Shown here: one piece after another, positions 8,667-20,041 of the stretch
Layout: the number at the start of each line of letters is the position of its first letter
Numbering within the stretch: the stretch's first letter is position 1
Assembly: GCA_051294375.1 (NCBI GenBank)
Contig: CM119265.1
Location: 9,246,772-9,310,771, forward strand
Direction of reading: 5' to 3'
Source of the DNA: Paraspadella gotoi
Taxonomy: Eukaryota; Chaetognatha
Length of the DNA: 64,000 nt
Position numbers and translations under genes: made by a program
Notes under the pieces: generated by a model
The model's database searches: none
What the model was told of the DNA's origin: nothing
What the model saw: the letters and a program-made list of their open reading frames with translations, nothing else

Positions 8667-11368
8667 ATGAGTGATTCCGTCCAATTGACCGAGGAACAGA
8701 TCGCCGAGTACAAGGAGGCCTTCATGGGCTACGACAAGGACGGAACCGGAAGCATCAACGCCAAAGAACTCGGGACGCTCATGAGGACATTGGGACTCAG
8801 TCCCACGGGTAAGGCGAGATTGGGTAAGTTTTTCAAGACCCTCGACTTGATCGTCAATAGTGCGGATTTCCGAGCTTCAGAAATGTTATCATAACAGTCG
8901 CTCTCTCTCTCTCTCACTCACTCTTTCTCTATAGCTTATAACGTTAGGTTTGAGAAGTTGGCCGGACGGACGAGAGTTATGAGAGATGAGAGTCGAAAAA
9001 TCAATATTGAGCTAAATAGTAAACAACTCAATTTAAAACGCTGACATATTAATTAATCAGTACTAAAAGGAATAACAATAGTTGAGCGAATGGAATGTGC
9101 GTCACTGTTTGTTTCTCTCTTTGTAGTTTGTACTGAGTAAAATTTTTACATATATGAAAATTAAAAGATTACTGTTTTCAACTCGTATTTATCGTCAATG
9201 AACGTAGAACCTACCAAATGCTATAAACAAGAACGGTGATTTCAATGGTGTGCGCCCCAGTAATTTTATTTGATCACATGATATAATATGACATTACATG
9301 AGTAAAAAACTTTGTTAGACCTACATTAGAGTGGAGCACTTGGGAACATAAATTTATTTGAGTGAACAAACAAGGATTTTTAGATGTGAGATCGTATGAT
9401 TAAGGAGTACAAAAAAATATTTTGCTTTTATTGTTTGGGGAACAGTATCATTAATTACAATATATTTATAGTAATATCCTTAGAAAATAATAAATTTTCA
9501 AAATAATTTTTTAAAAAATTTTTGTTAAAGATTCTGATTCTTCATAAAAAGTTTAGATCAAAAATATAAAACATGTTATTAAAAATTTTAATGCCTTCAG
9601 TATCAAAAAATTGAAAAAAAGGTTAAAATATCCCCCTATTTTACGCTTTGTAGTAAAAACTATTATATGATGAAAATCATGAAACGTTTTAGTCATTTTT
9701 CGCAGCTTTAACCTAAAAATATTATAAAACATATTTTACAAAAGTTTTTCAGTTTTTTTCCGGCAAATTCAAAACAGTTCTTAAAATTAAAAAAATATGA
9801 TTTTGAAATTTTATGATTTTATAAGGATATTACTATAAAGAAAATTCAATTAATGATACTTTTATGCAAAATTTATTTGAAAAGGGGCTTAATTATTTTT
9901 ATTACATGTACAAAGGCAGCTAAAAAACATTGTTCCATCGCTCAATCTTTTCATCACTCTACCCTAACCTACATCGAGTCTTTTATTCCTTATAGTTTTA
10001 GGATTTCCTGAAGGCGGCGCTTGCAGTCCCTTAGATTTGAGGTTTTTTTCTGTCTTAACAAATGAGCAACCAACTATAGGCAAAATTTATTCATTTTTAA
10101 TATAAGTAGTACAGACCGGTGGACAGACATACCGATTGACCTACCGACGGACCGACCGACCGAAAAGTGACTTACAGAGTTGCTCCGCGAATACTCGCGC
10201 GCCAACTAAAAATAAATAAACAAAAGGCTCATCTCCCTCTTTCCTCATTTTCAGAGGCGGAGCTGGCGGAGCTGCTGCAGAACGCGGAGACGGAATCGCG
10301 CGGCCTCGTGGAGTTTCCCGAGTTCTTGTCTCTGATGGCGCGAAAGTTGAAGGACGCCGACTCGGAGGAGGATGTCGTGGAAGCGTTTAAGGGTGAGAAT
10401 AAGGAGGGGTAAGGGGAGGGAGGGTGGAAGGAAAGGTAAGTTATGGGTTAAGGACGAGCCAGATGAAAAGGGGAAAGGACATAAAAGATAAGGGGGTCAG
10501 GGAAGTAATTTGCTTATAAAAATGATGAAAGAGACAGATGAATGATTTTGTCATAAGTCACTCTAATTTTGTGAGTAAAGGATCACTCCGTTAGTGGTAG
10601 ATGTATAACTGCAGTGATGGCCGAGTGGTTAAGGCGTCTGACTCGAAATCAGATAGGATTTTCCTGCGCAGGTTCGAATCCTGCTCACTGCGGACTTTTT
10701 CTCAATATTAATGTTAAATGTTTTATCATATTTATTGTTAATAAAATTTCCTTATAATCAATCAAAAAATAGAGTGAATAATGATGAATAAAGTAATGCT
10801 TTAAAGCCAGTGCAGCGAAAACCGAGTGGTTAAGTCATCGGACTTCAATTCTCCAGGTTTTCTTGCACAGTTTTTAATCTCGCTCACAGAAAAAACTTTT
10901 TTAATAAAATATTTCTTATATTGTTAACCTTCTTACCTTATGATAAATAAGTAGTAATTTTGTTAATTAATAATTAAAGATGCAGTGATGGACGAGCCCT
11001 TAAGGAGTCAGATTGGTAATTAAACGGGGATTCCCTCCGCAGCTTCTAATCCTGCTCATTGCAAGGATCAAATTTCTTCTCATTTATTTTTAATTTAGTA
11101 AATGATCTCTTTTATCGTTTCGGTACAACGACCAATCGTCGACCAATAAACAAAACAAATCCACCAATCCGAACCAACGCCCCCTTTTTCCTTAGTCTTT
11201 GACAAAGAGAGCAACGGTTACATCTCCGGCGCGGAACTTCGTCACGTGATGACGACGATGGGAGAAAAGTTGACGGACGAGGAAGTGGACGAGATGTTGC
11301 GGGAGGCCGACATGGACGGGGAAGGGCAGATCAACTACGGAGAGTTCGTCAGGGTCATGTCCAAATGA
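8667..11368 (+). CDS. Calmodulin-like EF-hand protein
   Basis: Three exons (8667-8808, 10255-10392, 11196-11368), both introns in phase 1, GT-AG; product 150 aa against 149 for calmodulin. Start chosen at the ATG in 'caccatga'. It opens [19 protein letters not shown], close to calmodulin. Four EF-hands are in register. EF1 (residues 23-34, [12 protein letters not shown]) is canonical. EF2 (59-70) has Glu at position 1, Glu at 3 and Arg at 5, so it probably does not bind calcium. EF3 keeps D/N/E ligands with Glu at position 3. EF4 ([12 protein letters not shown]) keeps D-x-D and the final Glu. The GEKLTDEE segment holding calmodulin's Lys115 is kept. Expected role: a calcium sensor binding target helices, but this is a divergent paralogue, not canonical calmodulin. 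Intron 1 contains a dispersed repeat; intron 2 contains tRNA-Ser sequences. Confidence 0.93.
9995..10170 (-). repeat. Dispersed repeat, copy 2 (no transposon insert)
   Basis: The reverse complement begins GTCACTTTTCGGTCGGTCGG and continues through 'cggtatgtctgtcc' to 'tagttggttgctcatttg' and 'cctcaaat…cctaaaactata'. These are the same blocks that flank the transposon at 4373-5439, here only about 45 bp apart. It lies in intron 1 of the calmodulin-like gene, antisense to it. Confidence 0.7.
10611..10692 (+). tRNA. tRNA-Ser (anticodon CGA)
   Basis: 82 nt with a perfect 7-bp acceptor stem (GCAGTGA/TCACTGC) and discriminator G. The class II long variable arm is present. The anticodon loop is CTCGAAA and the T loop is GTTCGAATC. 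A T5 run at 10696-10700 suits RNA polymerase III termination. It lies in intron 2 of the calmodulin-like gene on the same strand and has no intron of its own. Confidence 0.95.
10812..10890 (+). pseudogene. Decayed tRNA-Ser copy 1
   Basis: It aligns end to end with the intact tRNA-Ser 201 bp upstream (GCAGCGA…CCGAGTGGTTAAG…), but the anticodon arm, variable arm and T arm have substitutions and small deletions. The acceptor stem no longer pairs fully (GCAGCGA against TCACAGA). Internal box A survives best. Confidence 0.8.
10982..11063 (+). pseudogene. Decayed tRNA-Ser copy 2
   Basis: Same length as the intact gene (82 nt) and nearly the same acceptor ends (GCAGTGA/TCATTGC). The D arm (gacgagcccttaagg), anticodon loop and T loop are altered, so no serine anticodon is readable. 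It lies 170 bp after the first decayed copy. Confidence 0.8.
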
Positions 11369-12405
11369 TCGAATGAATTAAGGCGTGGCGACCACAGCTA
11401 ATCTTTTAAGTATTATTTATCACGTTTTCTCTTTGTGATTTTTTTTATTTAGTATTTAGTTATTTATTTCATAACTCACAAAAGGAATTTACGAACATAT
11501 ATTTGGAATACGTTCGGTATAAACATCTGTGAAAGTTTCCCTATTTCAACTAATTACCATCAAAGCCAACTTCGTAATCTAACGTCGCAGTTTTAATTTT
11601 TTACGCGATTTTATAAATTGAGCTCAAGTATTCGTACTATTATAGATAATTCAAAAAAGTGATCAACCATAAGATGCTTGTTACGCTTATTTTTCATAAT
11701 TATTTACTTAAAAATGCGGCGCCCCCCTTGTTTTAAACAAAAAGATGAAGGGGATGAGAGCGACAATCGACCATCAAGCATCGAGCGAAAACCGATTCCA
11801 TTTGCGTGGGATATTATATATATTAATTATAATATCATTTTCAATAAGCATTTGATTCCTTTTTCTCGAGTTTATCTTTGTGTATTTACCAAAAAAACCT
11901 TTAAAACTTCCGATGGAGGTAAAAAATATTTTGATTTTTGAATCATGATTCAAACAAAATTTTAAAAATTCAAAGATGGTTTAAAAAAAAAACTGGAATA
12001 TTACAAAGCGCAAAAAAAGTTTAAAAACAAACCGAAACCATAACCAAAAAAAAAACACAAAAAAAACAAACAAACATTGCAAAATATGCAAATTCATCAC
12101 AATTCACAGATTCAAATAGTTATGAGGTCAGAACATTCGAAATGCAATTAAAGACGGAACCAAGTTATTTTCAATCCAAAGGAAACGAAACATTTTTTTG
12201 AGCAAACAATTTATAATTATACAATTAGAGGCAATGGAATTTGTGGCCACTGGGTAGTGGAGAAAGTCAATCTTTTTCGGAATTGTGAAATTGTTCATTC
12301 GCCCTATCTTCGATTGCCATGGCGACAGAGTATGATATTATTTTTCTGAATTTTGTGTCACTCGCGTCACCGTCTCGTCCGAGCCTTTCTCTCAAACCTC
12401 ACGTC
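11369..12405. other. Convergent intergenic spacer
   Basis: 3' ends of the calmodulin-like (+) and XK-like (-) genes face each other. AT-rich DNA with poly-A runs at 12000-12070 and one X-box match at 12313-12326. No gene is seen; the open frame at 11678-11941 (+) lacks coding character. Confidence 0.5.
12313..12326 (+). promoter_or_regulatory. RFX-type X-box match
   Basis: ATTGCCATGGCGAC fits the RYYNYY-AT-RRNRAC X-box pattern exactly. It lies about 80 bp beyond the stop codon of the XK-like gene, so a role as its promoter is unlikely. Confidence 0.35.
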
Positions 12406-15400
12406 TCACGCCAACGTCGCCACATCCTCGTTCTCCTTTTCTCTCTCCTTTTCTTTTATAACGTTTTCCAATAAGATTAGCCTTTTGTTCAACGACGCCA
12501 TCTCGGTACGAATTCCCGCCATTTCCTCATCGTAACCACGAACGGACGAACCTCCAAAATCTTCCGAATCCAGTTTTTCTTTTGCGTCGTCGTCGTCTGC
12601 TCGACCTGACGCGTTCTGATCCGGATCTGAAAAACAAAGAGATTGGCAATGGGGTTGGAACATTAGTTAGCTCATAATACAGTAATACCTATACTCAACA
12701 GTTATGAATTTCCACCCCAGTCTCATCTACTATCTACGAGCCACAAAAACCTCCCTCGAAATTTAAACTACGTATGAATTTCGCTTTTATTGAATATATT
12801 TAAATTAAATATACTTTTATTTACATTTTTCCGAGAGTACCATACCCCAGTTGTTATAAAAATTTAGATATGATATTTTTTTTTTATCTGAGAACGGTTT
12901 AAAATATTACTTCAAATCAGAGTTTAGCAGAGCGGTGGATGCGGAGCTATAGGCTGTTGCGCCTGAATGCATTTCTGTGGCTTCGACGGTTTGCCCAATT
13001 AATACTTTAAAATGATTACGATAAATTTAAGAAGGGAAGGTGAGTTGACTTTTATCAAACAATGAAATGAAATAGCTAACCTTTAATATAAAAAAAACTA
13101 ACCTTTGATAGGTAGCATCTCACTGGAATCTTCTTTATTGTCGCTTTCCGGTTCTTCTACAAAAGAACAATTCTCCGTATTGCAAGCATTAAAAATTAAA
13201 ATCTGAAACAAATCTTTAAACAGACCTCGTTGGCAAGGCAACGGGGTGAAGTCTGAAGTGAGCACGCCGAGGACGAAACAGAAGATGGAAAAGCAGACGA
13301 TAAAAATGAAGAAGACTTCGGCGGCGCCGGTGATGGAAGAGATGTCGCCCGTCCAAAGATGCCCTGGCGGAGAGAAATGAGAACACGAGCGTCGGATATA
13401 AGGAAATCGGTATTCGTTTGTCATTGGATTTTTATGTACGAAGGTAAAGAAGTATTTTTTTTCGTACCAATGCCGGCGATGGTAATTTTTAATTCGTCCT
13501 CCTTGGAAGTTTTCTCGAGCGGCGTCATCATCGTCGTTTCGTTCGTCGTCGCCATCGTCGTCGCCATCGTCGTCGCCGACGACTCGGCGCCGAGAGAGTT
13601 GGTGACGTTGGGAAAAGCGAAGCGGTTCCCGCCGAACCAACCCTGGGTCACTTTGCCGTACCTGGGAAAAATGAAGAGAGAAGGGGGGGGGGTTAGGGCG
13701 GAGGAAAAAGAAAGTTATTGAGTCTGCGAAGTCTGTGAAGGACGTGAGGGAATTTCAGAATTCGTTTTCAACGACTCGAAGGTTTCTGTTTTTTAGGTGT
13801 GTATTTATTATTTAAGAGAAAACTCGATATACATATTAAGCATGTAGAAATTTACAAGCTCTATTAATTATTGTTTCCGTTAATTGATTTATTGTTTTTG
13901 TAAACGCTCAATCATAAAATAAGAAAGCCATTTACGTCATTGTGCCGAGTTCCAGCGAAGTCACTGCGACACTACGTGTTCATTTGTTCAGTTGTTTAAA
14001 TTAATTTTCGAGGTCATAGCACAGAAGTCACAATTACAGTTTTGAATTTTCTTTGACTGACTGACTGTTTCACAGTAGGAGACCGAAAAAAAGGCCTTCC
14101 GTCAAAAAGACAAAAATAAGATTCAAAAACCAAAAAAAAAAAAAATAACTAATAGAAAAACAAAAAAAATTAAAATAAAATAAAAGAAGCAAAACAAAAG
14201 AACTCGCCAAAAGGTGATAACGGCGACGACGGCGATGAGCGTGAGACTGAGGCAAATGTAGATCCACTTTTGATATCTCATCCCGAACAACTTGGTCGCC
14301 ACCATGAAGAGAACCGGCGCCGCGTGGATGAGCAACATGACGACGGGCGAGAGATCGAACTGCGCCGACAGCAGCGCCACCGGGAGAATGTAGAGGAAGA
14401 CGAGGAGGCCGAGGAAGACGAGGGAGTTGTAACCTGAAGGAAGAGGGGAGGGGGGGGAGGAGAAGGGGAAGCCAAGAAGAGAGTTACATAGAGAATTTAA
14501 AAAAGGATGAAAAATTAAAAAAATTTAAGAATGAATGAACGCATACAATTTATAACAAAGTAATAGAAAAACTTTAAAATTTAAATTTAAATATCTATTA
14601 TCTTAAATTAATATATTAAACTTTTTGAAAATTTATGTAAAAATCAAAATGCAAAACTTTAATTTCATAAAAAAAATATTTCAAAAATTATTAAAAGCAA
14701 AATATATTATAATTCGTTTGCATCACTAACCGGGGCTATTATCTCGTTTGACTGTTTTGATATCGAACTTGTTCCTCTGTTTTAATTTTTTTCCGGGAAT
14801 GGCGCGCCGTCTCTCGGTGGCCGGCGAATCGAAGACGTCCCTGTGAGAACCTCTGCCGGTCAACAGATGGAAAAGACCTCTGCGGTTGCGAGCCAAAAGA
14901 TCGATGAATCCTGAGAGAGACAAAAGGGAAAGTCGATGACGCAAACGAGATGTCGAGATTTAGCCAATTATCATAGGCGCCGCGGGAAGGGATATGATCA
15001 TTGATTCATTAAGTTTAAGAGTGAAGGCATCCAAAAATCGACGTCGGTTTAAATAAAGTGTGAAAAACAAGACGGATCGCTGCCGAAACTCGGGTTTGAA
15101 CCAAGGACCTTCAGATCTTCAGTCTAACGCTCTCCCAACTGAGCTATTTCGGCGCGGGTGGTCAAAAATGGGACGATTTAAATCAAATTGTGAATTTCAA
15201 AATTAAACGAGTAAAATATTTTATGCATATTACTAGAACTTGGTTTCGCACCGAGAAATTGTTCTTGCGCCCATGTCAATATATTTTACAGTGATAACAC
15301 AAAAACAAAGAATGCCGCAACCCGGGATTGAACCAGGGACCTTTAGATCTTCAGTCTAACGCTCTCCCAACTGAGCTATTTCGGCTACATACTTTTACGT

Positions 15401-16527
15401 CTCACCAGCAAACGTGCAAGCAGCGCTGATGGTGGAGGTGAGAATCGCGAAGAGTTGAGCCGGAGATATTTGGTTCGTTCTGCCCAGAATGAACATTTGG
15501 AGCAAAGTCTGTGGGACCTGGGTTCAATAAATCGTACCCGTAAGCCTGCACTGTTTAATGTTAAATTTAAAACAAACTTACCTGCTCGATAATCAGCTCG
15601 ACGATCGCGTGAATCCATAGCGTTCTATTCATTATCATCTGTGAAAGAGACAAAGAGATAGTGTAAAGCCTACTATTTCCTCACCACTCCATGATCCATC
15701 TCCTCACTTTTCGACCTCACCTCTGTGTCGTGGTCGATAAAGTCTTTGTTGAGATCCACCATCATGATGATGTAAAAGACGACGGGGCTGCAGAGGAGCA
15801 ACGTCGCCACGAGGACGCCGTATTTGATGACGCGTCTCCCGATCTTGGATTGGACGACGTCATTTTCCGCCCCGCGCAGGAAGGGGATCTGCGAGGGTGG
15901 GAACGGCGGGCGGATACGTTGTGACTTTTAAATGTTGCAGAGGCAGAGGAACCCACCTTATTAATCCCTACCTGTCGAATGCAGAAAAGAGTAACGAAGA
16001 TGTTGAGCACGCCGGCGACGAGAGCGAAGCCTGCATCGAATTAATTAATTTGAAAATTACTTTTTATCAATTACTATCAATATTTATATCGGTCTTCGGT
16101 CTTCACCTCATTAAAAAACAGTTCTTAAAAACTATCACTCCAAAAGAGAAATGAGATGCTCAGTAGGTCTGTCTAATTGCCGATTTAACTACGTAGATAA
16201 ATTTAGTTTGATATTGACAAATTTTGAAACACGAGGTTAAGACGTAGCGACAGAAATTAAAGAAAAATTAACGAAACTATTTAGTAGCGCATTGGTTGCC
16301 AAATCGTTTTTGAAAACCCGTCGGGGCGTATCAACGTCGTAATCGGCCTAACCTATCGTCCAGTAGCCCCACGTCACTTCCCCTATGGAGCCGTAGTGCG
16401 CCCCCAAAGCGAAGTCGGACCACAGATCCACCAAAGCCCCGATGATCCACGTAATGTGGAGGAAAGTTAACCACCATGTTGCCTGACACCAGAGGGTGTT
16501 GATGGCGTCCGCGTATTTGTTCGTCAT
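12406..16527 (-). CDS. Multipass membrane protein, XK-related-like
   Basis: Eleven exons, in coding order 16527-16353, 16030-15972, 15888-15721, 15638-15582, 15517-15406, 14910-14731, 14433-14208, 13661-13468, 13363-13226, 13156-13103, 12626-12406. Deduced product 527 aa, with about eight hydrophobic segments. The N-terminal motif ALVDLWSDFALGAHY and the later segment IEQVPQTLLQMFILG, followed by a Ser-rich helix, recall the XK family (XK/Kell partner, phospholipid scrambling). The match is from memory and partial. A ~65-residue loop before the last hydrophobic segment has NVT and NET glycosylation sequons. The C-terminus is acidic (ADDDDAKEKLD), then a short coiled coil (MASLNKRLILLENVIKEKER). 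Intron 7 must use a GC donor (tg|gcgagt) to keep frame. Intron 5 holds two tRNA-Phe genes. Another multipass family remains possible. Confidence 0.6.
15081..15153 (-). tRNA. tRNA-Phe (anticodon GAA), copy 1
   Basis: 73 nt with a perfect acceptor stem (GCCGAAA/TTTCGGC) and discriminator A. The D arm is TAGCTCAGTTGGGAGAGC and the anticodon loop is CTGAAGA. The T arm is CTTGG-TTCAAAC-CCGAG, with one G·T pair. Downstream on its strand is a T5 run. It lies within intron 5 of the XK-like gene, same strand. Confidence 0.95.
15313..15385 (-). tRNA. tRNA-Phe (anticodon GAA), copy 2
   Basis: Same fold and anticodon as copy 1, with a canonical anticodon stem (TTAGA/TCTAA). The 3' acceptor strand reads TTGCGGC against GCCGAAA, leaving an A·G mismatch at the fifth pair. 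A T5 terminator follows. Its 5' end is only 20 nt inside the host gene's intron, next to the 5' splice site. Confidence 0.9.
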
Positions 16528-17239
16528 CGCCGGCGATAGAGATCGCGTCGGTTGAAACGACAGTTATTTTGTTTGTTCGTTTTGGCGAGTCAAGTTTACA
16601 TTTTATTCGGAAAAAGAATTCGGTTTCCTTCTTTCATTAGGGTTCGTTATTAATGTTAAATCCCGGAGACACATTTTTCAAGGAGCGGCAACCAAGATCC
16701 GGGGGGGGCTTTTTTAGTTCGAGGGATTAAAATAACTCGCGAGAGATTTACGTATTCTGCATTGGTTTATATCAAACTTATTTTCATGTTTAGAACTATA
16801 AAAAGTTACGCATATCGAAAGATGATGTAGATACCAAATTGATATTCTGATGACTCGCAAGAACTGTGACGTTGAATCTGTTATTCGGTAGTTCTCGATC
16901 ACTTTCAAACTCTTATTATCATCCTAAATAAGGACACAGATTTAAATTTATGCAGGCTGTCGGCCTTTGGAAAAACAGAACGAAAAAATAATTGAAACGT
17001 CTGGTTGTTTACGCGTCGACCGAGCATCGGGGAAAAATTTGAGCACAGGGAAAACAAATATTCGAATTTCTCCGTTTAAGTTGACTTTATAGGATCACTA
17101 ATTTGATTAACCGGTTGAAACGAAGGAAGGTTAAACAAAGTTCAATCGAAACTAGAACTGAACTACCAGGATGATAGAGATATAGAGTTGTTATCGTGCG
17201 AAAATCCAGTTTGGAGTTTTCATCGTCGACGGTTTCTTG

Positions 17240-17889
17240 GAATCAGATTGGTTAACAGGTGGTTAGAAAAATCTTCCCTTCGCACTGATTGGTCGCGCTT
17301 CGAAAACTTCTTCGTAACTAAAATTCAAAAACAGTGCTCCAGAGGTTTTATCATTAATGCTTGCGTTTTATTCAATATCTAGCCATTTATTCACCACTCA
17401 GGAATGTCGGTTAGATAAGTAGAGCAGCTTAACTTTAAGTAAGGAAAGAAGAGAACAAAATCATAAATTTTATTCATTCAAAAAATTCTATACTGTAGCC
17501 GTAATCATTAATGACTGTGTCCGGCTTTCGTAGATTGCTCTACATCTATCATCACCAATNNNNNNNNNNGAATCAGATTGGTTAACAGGTGGTTAGAAAA
17601 ATCTTCCCTTCGCACTGATTGGTCGCGCTTCGAAAACTTCTTCGTAACTAAAATTCAAAAACAGTGCTCCAGAGGTTTTATCATTAATGCTTGCGTTTTA
17701 TTCATTAACTAGCCATTTATTCACCACTCAGGAATGTCGGTTAGATAAGTAGAGCAGCTTAACTTTAAGTAAGGAAAGAAGAGAACAAAATCATAAATTT
17801 TATTCATTCAAAAAATTCTATACTGTAGCCGTAATCATTAATGACTGTGTCCGGCTTTCGTAGATTGCTCTACATCTATCATCACCAAT
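17240..17889. repeat. Near-identical 320-bp direct duplication around a gap
   Basis: 17240-17559 and 17570-17889 are the same except for about three bases (ttcaatatct against ttcattaact). They are separated by exactly ten Ns. This is the pattern of two overlapping contigs joined without merging, so probably an assembly artefact. Confidence 0.9.
17560..17569. other. Assembly gap (10 N)
   Basis: Ten Ns between the two copies of the 320-bp duplicated segment. Confidence 1.
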
Positions 17890-18179
17890 CGTAATATCGT
17901 AACCTCGCAACTTGTTTTATCACCGCAAGAACTCAGATTGAACCAAGTACTATATCAGTTACCCTGTAGAGACTACTTAGAGACTAATTGAAATTCATAT
18001 GTAGCTATATACTCAGCCGACGTATATTGATATTTACTATATGTATTGCTGCGAATTAAAACAAATATATATCCAAAAAATTTTATATTTCAAGGAGACC
18101 GAAATTCAATGACACCGTAAAGCATTATCACAATGTATCGTTTTTCATTAGAAGAAATCGAAAATTTGGTTCCCAGATC

Positions 18180-19531
18180 TTAAGATTCCATCAATTGGTA
18201 CTCGCTAATGAAAGAGTACGAGAACTGGGGAGGAAAACGAGGAAAAAACAAATTCTCAAATTAACTCAAGTTAAATTAAGTTTAGTTGTATAAATATCGA
18301 TTGGTGAATTGCAATTCGCCCTACCTCGGCGTCAATCTCTTCGCCGGTTTTGAACTTGGGCTGAGGATAGTCGAACGTCGATGTCGCGTTGTTTGGCGCG
18401 AATTTCGAATTTAAAACGAACGTCACTCCGTCTAAGAATGACGAAGTCTCCGCCACTTTAAAAAATAATAGGACGATTAAACTATTTAGTTAATGTAAAC
18501 AAAAATATGTTAAAATCTAAACCTGAAGGTTGGCGATTGTATCGAGGTTGTGGCGTTGCCAAGTTTGAAGGCGGTTGAATCGGCGTCGGGGGCGCCGGTC
18601 TTGGCGGCGGCGTCGAAGTGGAGACGCCACTACTACTGGCGCCAGACTTTTTGGTGTGGGAGGGAACCGGCGCCATCTTTGAAAAAGGAGAAGTATATAA
18701 CCAAAAAAACAAAAATATACATAAAAACATAAAAACACCAACCAAACCAACAACAACAACAGTTACCCATAAAAACATGAATCTTTAAACTCGTAATTTT
18801 AATTTTAATTTTAATTAAAGTCGTAAACTAAAACCGACCTTGAAACTAAAATTGAGCCCGTCCATGTCGCCGACGAAGGAGAACCCGACCGGCGGCGCCC
18901 TCTTGTTTCGCGAGGTCAGCGCGATCTCGCAGACGGCTTCGTCCGAGTTTTCTCGCGGCGCCATTTTCACGCCGCAGACCCGTTTCCGTGTCGCCTTCTC
19001 ACGCGAGTCGTGGGTCCACTCGACCTGAGTGAATCCCTCGGGGAGTTCCTCCGCAGAGTTGACGATCACGACGTTCGTCAGGACGTTGTTCAGGCGACCC
19101 TGTATTGAGGAGAACAAAGGGGGTTGGTCAATTGTCTCGTCGATGGAGTTATTTCTAGATCTCGGCGGCATGTCACTTTATGAAATTTTAGTATTGACAA
19201 GATATCTCATTCATTCTGCCTCTCACGTAATCTTGGGGAAATATCCTCGTGACGCAAAAGTAACGCGTGACTCGACGACTGAAGAAACTGTCTTTCCAGA
19301 TATCAGCGTCTTCGCCCGTGTCCACCGTTTTGTCCACCTGAAAACGTATACAGTAATAAAGTGTAGTTCGGGAAAGGTGAGAAGAAAGCTAAATACAGAG
19401 AGAGCGAGAGAAAATACACCTACCACGTTGTATCCCGGCGGACATTTTGACTTGTCGGCGACAATGCAAATCCCAGTGATGGGATATGTGTCGGGCGGTA
19501 AAGCGTGCCAGACGTCACTCATGTTTACCAT
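18180..19531 (-). CDS. MVB12: MVB12, ESCRT-I subunit (FAM125 family)
   Basis: Six exons in coding order: 19531-19424, 19337-19227, 19099-18839, 18676-18523, 18455-18325, 18224-18180. Deduced product 269 aa, or 266 if translation starts at the second Met (19522). Exons 1-3 form an MABP domain (residues ~1-160), with DADIWKDSFFSRRVTRYFCV matching the family's 'DADLWKD…KVTRYLCFTR' core and later RKRVCGVKMAPRENSDEAVC. Exon 4 is a Pro/Ser/Thr-rich linker. Exons 5-6 give the UMA domain: LDGVTFVLNSKF, then the short last exon FSYSFISEYQLMES, matching the family's 'EYEYSF' end. MVB12 binds TSG101/VPS28/VPS37 and sorts ubiquitinated cargo on endosomes; MABP binds membranes. I cannot assign it to A or B. 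Intron 3 has a weak donor (aag|gtcggt). Confidence 0.93.
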
Positions 19532-20041
19532 TATCCGTCGTTGCTCGCCTATTTAGTTCTTGACTAGTAGTGTTTTCTTGTTTGTTTACATTTATAGAAG
19601 CCCTTTGGTTTTAAACATGTTCATTCAATGTTTGCCTGTATTCGAATTCATTAAAAAGATGCATTCGTAAGTGCAACATGGAATAGTATATCGATAACTG
19701 ATCGGAATTAAATTCAAGTGTAGATCACAGACTTTAGGAGTGTATATCGAAAAAGAAAGACTAGACAAATTTGAAAAGTAACATGCTTTTTTTTTCGCTC
19801 ACCAACGGTATCGCTGATATAAAGAGTTCCGAGAGGTAGAAAAATCTTGTAATTAAAGTTAAAACTTCGCTATCTAGATTTATGATTAAGGACGACTCGG
19901 AAAGGTAAGCCCTGTAAGCCTTCAAAAGAAGAAACGTATATCAAACAAATTGGATATGGCGAAGAGTGGAATTTCATTTTAAGCATCTAACATTTATGAG
20001 CATGGCGCTGATTACCCTTACATCCAAATATTCACATTAAT
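19532..20041. promoter_or_regulatory. MVB12 upstream / RELCH downstream spacer
   Basis: About 510 bp between two same-strand genes. AT-rich, with no recognisable promoter motif. It must hold the RELCH 3' end and the MVB12 promoter. No coding frame is seen. Confidence 0.4.

Larger units (their letters stand above)
16528..18179. other. Intergenic spacer with a duplicated segment
   Basis: AT-rich spacer between the start of the XK-like gene and the end of MVB12. Its middle is a near-identical 320-bp duplication around a 10-N gap. No coding frame is supported. Confidence 0.5.

Noticed and set aside
13098-13640. 180-residue minus-strand frame over XK-like exons 8-9
   Set aside because: It reads through an intron in the wrong frame. 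The alternative frame splices correctly and gives membrane segments and glycosylation sites.
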